This document shows, in pieces, positions 56,585 through 64,000 of a DNA stretch of 64,000 nt. The notes beneath the pieces are model-generated. The model saw only the letters and a program-made list of their open reading frames with translations. It was not told the DNA's origin and did not search any database. Origin of the DNA: Begonia masoniana (lineage: Eukaryota; Streptophyta; Magnoliopsida; Cucurbitales; Begoniaceae); NCBI GenBank assembly GCA_022432975.1, contig CM039502.1, forward strand, positions 26,210,996-26,274,995. Reading direction: 5' to 3'. Each line of letters opens with the position of its first letter. Within the stretch, counting starts at the first letter, position 1. Position numbers and translations under genes: made by a program.

Positions 56585-57744
56585 CTATGAGTCTAAAACT
56601 CAGTAAGAACATGAATAAAATGCAATGATGCATATGCTATGCATGAACTTTCAGAATACAGTGACAGTACATTACATTACATTTCACTAGCAGATGGGTA
56701 TAAGTGAGGCTTATAGAGGAATGGGCGAGTGCACTATCAGGCACATACAGATATACAGAATATAACATAAATGGAGGGCCAGTCCCCGTCCCACACTTAA
56801 TCGATACATTATATTCAGATTTTTCTTTTATCTTTCTTAACTTCAAAACGTGTACAGAAAACATTTTGCATGAGCTTTTGGGAAAAACGTATATGCATGG
56901 ACATTTACAGTGCTTAAAATTAAAACAACAGACAACAGAAATAAAACGGCAGAACATGAAGAGAAATGCAGAAAACTCAGAACGTAACTCTAACTTATCT
57001 ACCCGAAACAACCCGACAAAAGTAAAACCTAGTATCTCCGAGTTGTAGGGTCTTAAGGGCCAATCTACACACATGAACTTACTTGTTTGCTGTAGAGTTG
57101 ATAGTCTTAAATGTGTTGCCTCGGTGATGCACGAACCTATACATGCACGAAAAGAAAATAAACAGAGCTGCAAATGCTAACTAATAACTTAGTAGAATAT
57201 GCTTCAAACTCCAATCAAACCTTTTGAAAACAACCAACGTGTTTTCATCCAAAACAGTGAGTTCTCTCCAAGTCATCATAACCCCAAACTACAACGAAAC
57301 TCACATTTTAACTTATCCAAACCCATTAACTTTAGCAGATGTTTACCTTAGGCAGAGAAACAGAAGAAAACTGAGGAGATCAAAGGAGCTTCGAAGGGCG
57401 TTTGTCGTCTGGAAGAGAGAAAACAGAGGGGAGTGGAAAGAAGCAAAGGAGAAATGAGGGTTTCACGTAGGAGGAAAGAGAAGAAGAACATGACTTCTTC
57501 AACAAGTTGCCAAGTGTCACTCAACCATTGGCTTCCTCCCACCAACCTTAATTGACTTCCTATTTTGCCCTTCCATTGGTTTTTAACTAAATTACTATTT
57601 AGTTTGTCAAATCGGTTTTACGAATCACCCACATTCAATTGAAACCATCGGTAAATTCATAAAACATACATTGTATAAATATTCCCATTAATTCCGTCTA
57701 ATAATTTAAGGAATATTTACATGGCAAAAATTTCGGGTGTTACA

Positions 57745-57940
57745 GGAAATGAGAAACAATGGCGGCTAAACCTTCATTAAACCCTTCATTTATAACACTT
57801 GCTCCACAATTACATTTATGCCCTTGACTAACCAACTTTAACCTATTTAAGCAACCAATCAAATTTACTTAATTCTATAAAAATAAAAGTCACAAAATGA
57901 TACTATTAAAAATCAAGGCTGACAATTACCAATTGCTACA
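57745..57940 (-). repeat. 3' LTR of Gyp-D, last segment
   Basis: Resumes the Gyp-D LTR after Gyp-C (matches Solo-3 near 49105-49294 and Solo-5 near 63270-63478, sharing ATGGCGGCTA). It ends GCTACA before a pyrimidine-rich tract ATCTACCCTCC, the polypurine tract of Gyp-D on the minus strand. Confidence 0.8.
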
Positions 57941-57975
57941 ATCTACCCTCCTTAAAAGAATTTTGTCCTCAAAAT

Positions 57976-59165
57976 TCAATGCTCAAACAACTCAAGATAA
58001 AGGCTCATCATGTCTTGTTGGCGCTCCCAAGTTGCCTCTTTTACATTCTGGTTACACTATAACACCTTCACTAGCTGAACTTCCTTATTACGTAGCACTT
58101 TTGTTGCATAGTCTAGAATTTCTACAGGTTTCTCCTCATAGGTAAGAGTATGATGAATTTCAATGTTCTGCTATTCTACAATCTGTGATGGATCCCGCAT
58201 ACACTTCTTCAACATAGAAACGTGGATTACATTGTGAATTCCCTCCATAGAGACTGGTAACTGTAATTGATAGGCTGTCTTCCCAATCCTCTTCAAGATT
58301 GAGAAAGGTCTGATGTATCTGGGATTCAACTTGCCTCTTTTCCCAAATCTTGCAACTTCTTTGAACGGTGAAACTTTAAGAAAAACTTCATCACCGACTT
58401 CAAATTCCAAATCTCTACATCTTCTATCAGCATAACATTTCTGCCGGCTTTGAGCTTTCAAGATTCGCTGTTGGATAAGAGTAATCTTCTCCATTGTTTG
58501 CTGCACAAAGTCAGGACCAATCAAGCGTGCTTCTCCAGCTTCATCCCAGTACAAAGGAGATCTGCACTTTAGTCTATATAATGCATCGTATGGTGCCATG
58601 CTTGTTGCCTGAAAACTGTTATTATAGGAGAATTCCACCAATGATAAATACTTACTCTAAGAACCCTGGAATTCTAATACACATGCACGAAGCATATCCT
58701 CTAATGTTTGAATAGTCCTCTCGGATTGTTCATCTGTTTGGGGGTGAAAAGCTGTACTAAAATTGAGCTGCGTACCCATAGCCTTATGCAAACTCTTCCA
58801 AAACTTATATGTAAATCTAGAATCTCGGTCTGAAACTATTGTGACTAGAACTTCATGCAATCGTACAATCTCATGCACATACAATTCAGCGAGTTGATCC
58901 ATCGAGTATGTCATCTTTATAGGCAGGAAGTGAGCAGATTTGGTTAAACGATCAACTATCACCTAAATTGCATCATGTTCCTTTGCTGTTCTAAGCAATC
59001 CTACAACAAAGTCCATAGTTATTTGTTCCCATTTCTATTTGGGAACTGGTAAAGGTTGCAATGTTCCTACAGGTCTCTGATGTTCAGCTTTAACCCGTTG
59101 GCAAATCAAACACGTTCCAATGTACTCCGCCACACTTCTTTTCATATATGGCCACCAATAATGTT
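57976..59165 (-). pseudogene. Gyp-D integrase and chromodomain-like tail
   Basis: Catalytic core 58962-58657 (VDRLTKSAHFLPIK, TIVSDRDSRFTYKFW, QSERTIQTLEDM) and 58641-58171 (SPLYWDEAGEARLIG; LNPRYIRPFSILKRIG). Beyond a TAG after PSQIVE the frame continues readable to TGA at 57976 with YEEKPVEILD and VKEATWERQQD, a chromodomain-like end containing another TAG. The core is longer than in Gyp-C because it lacks that deletion. Several stops make it inactive. Confidence 0.87.
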
Positions 59166-60640
59166 GTTTAAGGTCTCTGTACATTTTTTGTACTTCCAGG
59201 ATGAACAGAGAATCTAGAAGAATGAGCTTCTAAAAGGATCTCTTTTCGAAGTTCTTCGTTTGTCGGAACAAACCATCTATTCCGAAACATGAGAATTCCA
59301 TCAATAGAATAGTTGAAATCTGATTTATAAAAAGAATCCATGCTTAACTTATACTTATTGCACTTAGCATCATTCACCTGAACTTCCTTTATTCTCTCCA
59401 AAATAGTAGGCTTCAAGGATATGGCAGAAAGCATGGCTGACACGCTGGACACAGCTTCTAGGTTAAATCTTTGGAATTCTGTCTCTAAGGCTAATGGTAT
59501 GTCAAGAATCAATGCCGAGGCTGATGTTGTCACTCTACTCAATGCATCAGCCACTACATTCGCCTTACCGGGGTGGTATTTGATCTCAAAATCATAGTCC
59601 TTGACAAACTCCAACCACCGACGTTGCCTCATGTTTAGCTTTTTCTGTGTGAAAATATACTTCAGACTTTTATGATCTGAGAATATTTCACAAGATTGTC
59701 CACACAAGTAATGCCTTCAAATCTTCAATGCAAAAACTACCGCAGCTAATTCCAAATCATGTGTAGGATAATTCTTCTCATGTGTTTTCAGCTGTCTAGA
59801 AGCATAAGCTATTACCTTTCCATCTTGCATCAACACACAACCGAGGCCAACTTTGGAAGCATCACAATAAATGCTAAACTTTCCATTATCAACAGGGAGT
59901 GTTAGTATTGGGGCATTGGTCAGTCTCTGTTTCAAATTCTGAAAACTGCACTCACACTCCTCAGTCCATGCATACCTCATGTTCTTCCTTGTTAACTGAG
60001 TGAGGGGTGTAGCAATCTTCGAGAATCCTTCAATGAACTTTCTGTAATATCCTGCTAATCCAAGGAAACTCCGAATATCTGTAGCATTCTTCGGTTGGGG
60101 CCACTCCTTAACTGCATGAACCTTGGCTGGATCGACAGATATTCCATTTCCCGAGATCACGTGACCAAGAAAGTGAACTCAGTCCAACCAAAACTCGCAC
60201 TTGAAGAACTTGACATAAAGTTGGTGCTGCATAAGTACTCCTAACACCAAGTTCAAGTATCTTGCATACTCATCCTTAGTACGTGAATAGATTAAAATAT
60301 CATCAATAAACACTATGAGAAATTTATCTAGATACTCATGAAATACCCTAATTCATAAGATCCATGAAAGCTGCTGGTGCATTTGTCAATCCAAAAGACA
60401 TAACCAAAAACTCATAATGTCCATACCTTGTGCGAAAGGCAGTTTTAGGGATATCTTCAAATTTGACTTTCAATTGGTAATAACCGGACCTAAGGTCAAT
60501 CTTAGAGAAGACTCGCACACCATTAAGTTGGTCGAATAAATCATCAATCCTTGGTAATAGATACTTGTTCTTAATAGTTAACTTATTCAATTCCTGATAA
60601 TCAACACACATACGCAATGATCCATCCTTTTCTTAACAAA
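59166..60640 (-). pseudogene. Gyp-D reverse transcriptase, RNase H and integrase zinc region
   Basis: RT palm 60617-60348 ([48 protein letters not shown]), catalytic FIDDILI near 60300, thumb and RNase H 60160-59717 ([44 protein letters not shown]), then 59707-59168 ([27 protein letters not shown] and the start of the integrase zinc region, [12 protein letters not shown]). Breaks: a small deletion at about 60630 between the VKK and the DGS segment, and stops near 60350 and 59715. Catalytic residues are largely preserved, so decay is mostly by frame disruption. Confidence 0.9.
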
Positions 60641-61424
60641 AAGAACAGGTGCACCCCACGATGAATAACTCGAGCGTATGAATTCTTTTTTCAACAGTTC
60701 CTCCAACTGTTTCTTTAATTCTCTAAGCTCCGTTAGTGCTAATCTGTATGGATTCTTAGATACAAGCTCCGCGCCTGGGTAAACATCTACAACAAACTCA
60801 ATTTCCCTATCTAGCGGCAAGCCAGGAAGGTCATCTAGAAATACTTCTGGGAAGTCTTGGACAACTAAGACATTTTGAGGACTCGATTTTCCTACAACCT
60901 GTGTGTCTATAGCACTGGCCAAAAACCATAAATACTCCCTGCATGGAGAAAGTCTAATATCGATAGGGGCAATAACAGACATCTCCTTACACTTTTTCAA
61001 AGCTTGGAAGATATGTTTCAAACCACCAAGGGGTTGAAAACTAACTATTCCAGTCCTACAATCGATCGTGGCATAATGCTTGAATAGTCAATCCATTCCT
61101 AGGATTACATCAAATCTCATTATCTCCATGATAATGAGATCAGCAGGTAGGTTCATACTTCCCACTGACACCATACTATTAAGCATCACTTGGCTAGAGT
61201 GCATGCATTTACCAGAGGGTAACGTGACATTAAACACATGTTCAGTTGGCGTAAGTCGTACATCTAACTTGATAGCAAATGCAGACGCTATAAAAGAATG
61301 TATTGCACCGGAATCTATTAAAGTAAAAGCAGACCTAGAATTGATCAATATAGTACCTGACACTACAGCGGGCTGGTCATCATCACCTGACTACATCATA
61401 GAGAATATCCTCGGCTTCGACTTA
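60641..61424 (-). pseudogene. Gyp-D protease and RT amino-terminal segment
   Basis: Protease at 61363-61088 with the intact active site FTLIDSGAIHSF and the flap/C-terminal part FDVILGMD. A TAG lies upstream at about 61394. The downstream frame 61021-60587 carries the [19 protein letters not shown] segment and the start of RT ([12 protein letters not shown]). Joined across Solo-5 (one copy of ACTTA removed), the reading frame continues from gag, which shows that gag and pol were one frame before the insertion. Confidence 0.88.
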
Positions 61425-61689
61425 TGTAATGCCCCGAGTTATCTGAACCCGGTTCGTTACACAAAAGTTCGTACATGACTAAGAAATCTCAACTGTATTT
61501 ATTTTTTTTTTAAACTTTGCTCAACATTCAACATTTGACATAAGCTAAAGTCTCAAAACATTTAAAACTTATAGCGGAAATCTTTTGGACAACAATAGAG
61601 TTAAACAAAACTATGAACATTGTTTGAAATGTAAGAGATAAACGGCTAAAAAGAAATAGAGGTTTAAATCGTGAAATACTTGGGAAGTT

Positions 61690-62070
61690 GCAGAAGTCAA
61701 ACGCATCTGCCGATGGATAAAGTCAACGGAAGAAGCAGAAACAGCAAATAGAAGGCTTTTACCGATGACGTGGACCAGAAGAGTTGGAAACAAAAGACAT
61801 CTCTCGGTGGACTACATCTACCGATGACGTCAGCCGGATAAATCAATTATCCAACATCAACCGATCGCAAAACGACAAGCATAGTACTCACTCATACCGG
61901 TAGTGCAAAATCTACATCTTCCGATAGAATTAAACCTACATCATCCGATGGCTTTTCTGGAGACATCTTCCGATAGAATTAAACCTACATCATCCGATGG
62001 CTTTTCTGAAGACATCTTCCGATAGAATTAAACCTACATCATCCGATGGCTTTTCTGAAGACATCTTCCG
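61690..62070. repeat. CATCTTCCGATAG / CATCATCCGATGG repeat block in Solo-5
   Basis: Three tandem ~53-bp units combine ACATCTTCCGATAGAATTAA and ACATCATCCGATGGCTTTTC (about 61908-62070). A dyad CCGATGACGTCAGCCGG lies at 61821-61837. Confidence 0.88.
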
Positions 62071-62434
62071 ATAGAAAACAGAGCGACATTTCAACTATTT
62101 CTTACTATGCAAGCACAACTCTAAGTACAGAAAAGAATTTACTTATTTCACCACAACCATTCAAAAACAATTCAAATCATTGCATTACTCAAGTCCAGTA
62201 TAATCCAGCGTTATAAACCAACGGAATACTATTATCAGAAAAGTCTCAAAGTACTTTTTGAAAATATCAAAGCAACTTCTATCATCAGAAAGTTTAACAT
62301 ACTCAAATTGAAATCATTGTCCACTAAACCTTCACAACCACTGACACCAGTTAAACCGCCCCATCAGATGCCAGATCGATGCCTGATTGCACCCCTCCAA
62401 CCTGCCTAGTCCTCAACCAACTAAGAGAATTCAC

Positions 62435-62452
62435 CTGTGGTATCCTCAACAC
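62435..62452 (-). other. Candidate 18-nt micro-exon in Solo-5
   Basis: The minus strand reads GTGTTGAGGATACCACAG, preceded by GATGTAG and followed by GTGAATT. Confidence 0.42.
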
Positions 62453-62591
62453 CTACATCACAAAACTCATCTATTAGCCTAATGCTAAGTAAGTAAAGCA
62501 GTAATGAAATGAAATGCTGAAACATAAATTCCTAAACGTGCAATTTCTACTTTCTCATCTCAGTTGCATTCACGTTCATTCATAAGCTGAT

Positions 62592-62783
62592 CTGATCCCT
62601 CGGTTCCCTTGAGAAGTGGATCAATTTTCCCAATGTTATACATCCTCTACTCGATTAAAGGGCGGATGAATTCCCTTAATAGCTGATCTGATCCCTCTGT
62701 TCCCTTGGGAGTGGGATCAATCCTCCCAATGTTATAAATTCTTTTATAAGTTAAGGGGTGGATTAGTTCCCTTAATAGTTTGT
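62592..62783. repeat. Duplicated 96-bp block in Solo-5
   Basis: Two head-to-tail 96-bp copies starting CTGATCCC. They lie between the two candidate micro-exons, as in Solo-3. Confidence 0.9.
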
Positions 62784-62941
62784 CTGTCACATTCAGTTCA
62801 TGCCTTACCATCCTTACATGGAAATTCATTTTCGTAATCTTTCAAAAAAAACATGATGCATGACATACAAAATCATTCACAAGATACATAACCCTACTGT
62901 TTTGTGATGTAGGCCCGAAGGCACATGTATACTTTACTTAC

Positions 62942-62991
62942 CTGGCTTCTGGAAATTGTCTGGTCGCTAGTTACTTCAGAAATCTGGTCAC
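62942..62991 (-). other. Candidate 50-nt micro-exon in Solo-5
   Basis: The minus strand is preceded by GAACTTAG, ends CCAG and is followed by GTAAGT, a near-perfect plant 5' splice site. Confidence 0.42.
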
Positions 62992-63329
62992 CTAAGTTCA
63001 TAACAGAATATAAATCAAAACTTCACTAAACTTCACCAAGAATCAAACAGTGGTCCGAGGAATCTAGTTAGAAACTCTACTACCCGAGCATTCCCCCTTT
63101 ATCACTAAACCCGAATCTACGCTCAATCTCAGCATCCTCAAAATCCTCACATTGTACTCCTTCAGGTATTTAACCACTATATCATGAGAGAAATGAGGAA
63201 AACTTACCTAAGTCGAAGGAGAATCGGGCGAGGAAAATCGCCTAGAGAGCTCGGCTGCTCAAGCTGAAAACCCGAAGAGAAAGGTATGAAATGGTGGCGG
63301 CTACAGTGCATTAAACCCAATCCCTCTTT

Positions 63330-63340
63330 CCTTAAATACA
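63330..63340 (-). promoter_or_regulatory. TATA-like box of the Gyp-D LTR family (Solo-5)
   Basis: The minus strand reads TGTATTTAAGG, about 140 bp from the LTR 5' edge. Solo-3 has CATTTAAGG at the same place (near 49142). Confidence 0.45.
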
Positions 63341-63478
63341 TTATCCACTTTTAAAAATGTAATTTACTCTAATGCCCTTGTCTAGTCTAATCATTCAATA
63401 ACCCTACTTAAAGTATTGACTAATAAAGTGTATACCAATAATAATAAAAGAGCTGGTTCGATAGAATCGGGTGTTACA

Positions 63479-64000
63479 ACTTAGCAGGGCCATTTTTTAG
63501 AGCTGGGCAGTCCCTGTTAACATGACCAATCTTGTTACAGTTGAAGTATCGAGTAACTCTGGGCTTCGGGCAATCTTTGAACATATGTCCAACTTCTTCA
63601 CAGTTGAAACACTTTCCCGAACCCATTCTGCATTCTCCCAGGTGAAATCTTGAACATTTCAGGCACTGAGGAAATCTCTTGGTGTCTTGCACCTTCTTCT
63701 CCTTTCCCAGACTACCTTGGCCTTCACTGGGCCTCTTCATCCCTCTCTGTTGGTGTGGCTGAATAAACTTTCATGGGGCTTTTCTTGGTCCAGTACACTT
63801 CATTTCTGCTTCTTCCACTTCTAATGCCGTGGACACAACTTCACTGTAAGACAAACCTTTAATACCCGAAAACTTGACTACTCTATAAATCTCTGGCTTC
63901 AGTCCATGTACAAATTGAAACACCTTATCCTCATTCCTGTCCACAAGGTGTCCAGCAAACCTGGACAGGGACTCAAACTGTCTATTGTACTCAGACATGG
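63479..64000 (-). pseudogene. Gyp-D gag, partial at the window edge
   Basis: Frame open from the window edge with capsid residues (SEYNRQFESLSRFAGHLV; KVFQFVHGLKPE), a TGA at 63771-63773, then the nucleocapsid at 63740-63479. This contains CLKCSRFHLGEC, a complete CCHC knuckle CFNCEEVGHMFKDC and a second knuckle with its first Cys changed to Tyr (YFNCNKIGHVNRDC). It is cut at its 3' end by Solo-5. The architecture matches Gyp-C gag, but two knuckles are present here against one there. Confidence 0.87.

Larger units (their letters stand above)
42713..57744 (-). mobile_element. Ty3/gypsy chromovirus Gyp-C, full length with nested insertion
   Basis: Edges TGTGACAGCCCC and GGTGTTACA, duplication GGAAA at 42708-42712 and 57745-57749. 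The right LTR is 55145-57744 (2.6 kb). The left LTR is 42713-43911 + 49300-50606, split by Solo-3. The internal region 50607-55144 holds gag, protease, RT, RNase H, integrase and a chromodomain-like tail on the minus strand. LTRs look about 96% identical over the last ~190 bp, so this is the younger of the two large chromoviruses. It is dead from several stops, one frameshift and an integrase deletion. Confidence 0.93.
55145..57744 (-). repeat. 5' LTR of Gyp-C
   Basis: Complete 2600-bp LTR. On the transcribed (minus) strand: a CT-rich leader around 57480-57350 ending AAG before GTAAAC, a 54-nt candidate micro-exon at 57136-57083 (followed by GTAAGT), an 18-nt one at 56584-56567, and the GGCGGAAGATG/TGACGTCA block at 55664-56070. 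Confidence 0.92.
61425..63478 (-). mobile_element. Solo LTR of the Gyp-D family (Solo-5) between gag and pol
   Basis: 2054 bp, TGTAATGCCCC to GGGTGTTACA, perfect duplication ACTTA at 61420-61424 and 63479-63483. It is a single LTR with no internal region. It is the cleanest copy of this LTR family: TATA-like TATTTAAGG (63330-63340), CT-rich leader, donor at 63207, 50-nt candidate micro-exon 62991-62942, 96-bp duplicated block 62592-62783, 18-nt candidate micro-exon 62452-62435, CCGATGACGTCA repeat block 61690-62070. Confidence 0.93.
36786..64000 (-). mobile_element. Ty3/gypsy chromovirus Gyp-D, runs off the window
   Basis: The left edge TGTAATGCCCC at 36786 cuts the hAT terminus; the expected duplication is TGCCC (36781-36785), and the other copy is outside the window. 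The 3' LTR is 36786-38732 + 42692-42712 + 57750-57940, about 2.16 kb once NA-F and Gyp-C are removed. Pol is at 57976-61424. Solo-5 separates it from gag (63479 to the edge). The 5' LTR is not in the window. Two solo LTRs here (Solo-3, Solo-5) belong to the same LTR family, so the family has been active repeatedly. The chromodomain-like C-terminus points to the Tekay/Del type of chromovirus; clade assignment is by eye. Confidence 0.88.

Overview
The window is nuclear DNA of a flowering plant, probably a eudicot. The evidence is an intron-containing ankyrin/PGG gene of the plant-specific ITN1 family, Ty3/gypsy chromoviruses with tRNA-iMet primer sites, a Ty1/copia remnant, a RICESLEEPER-like hAT transposon, a TRIM, and a Cassandra LTR carrying a 5S rRNA-derived segment. 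I cannot name the species. Nothing prokaryotic is present. Only one convincing host gene was found, the ITN1-like gene at 13984-16362 on the minus strand. Nearly everything else is transposable elements in various states of decay.

Layout. 1-687 is flanking repeat-like DNA. 688-8291 is a complete but dead Ty3/gypsy element (Gyp-1, minus), with two LTRs, primer site, polypurine tract and target duplication CCGTG. 8292-13983 is AT-rich and holds an old, diverged ~2.4 kb tandem duplication. 13984-16905 is the ITN1-like gene and its promoter. 16980-18795 is a long inverted-repeat (foldback) element with a 322-bp TRIM in one arm. 18796-22080 is intergenic with repeat debris. 22080-26530 is a broken LTR element followed by a tandem array with alternating long and short units. 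26615-29111 is a solo LTR (Solo-1). 29930-31379 is a Ty1/copia remnant cut by a hAT transposon (31380-36785), whose transposase gene is itself hit by a Cassandra solo LTR (33481-33857).

From 36786 to the right edge lies a Russian-doll stack. Gyp-D (minus, 36786 to beyond 64000) landed in the hAT terminal repeat. Its 3' LTR was then hit by a non-autonomous LTR element (NA-F, 38733-42686) and by a chromovirus (Gyp-C, 42713-57744). The 3' LTR of Gyp-C was hit by Solo-3 (43912-49294), and Solo-3 was hit by Solo-4 (45509-48809). Solo-5 (61425-63478) sits between gag and pol of Gyp-D. Target duplications read directly from the sequence fix most of these boundaries.

The observation I consider most worth following is in the LTRs themselves. 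The Gyp-D, Gyp-C, Solo-1 and Solo-4 LTRs differ in sequence but appear to share one gene-like layout: TATA-like box, CT-rich leader, strong 5' splice-site consensus, a ~40-54 nt candidate micro-exon, then an 18-nt (15 in Solo-4) candidate micro-exon bounded by AG and GT. In all but Solo-1 this is followed by a variable tandem-repeat block. In three of the four layouts that block carries TGACGTCA-centred half or full palindromes. This is inference from sequence and has not been tested with transcripts.
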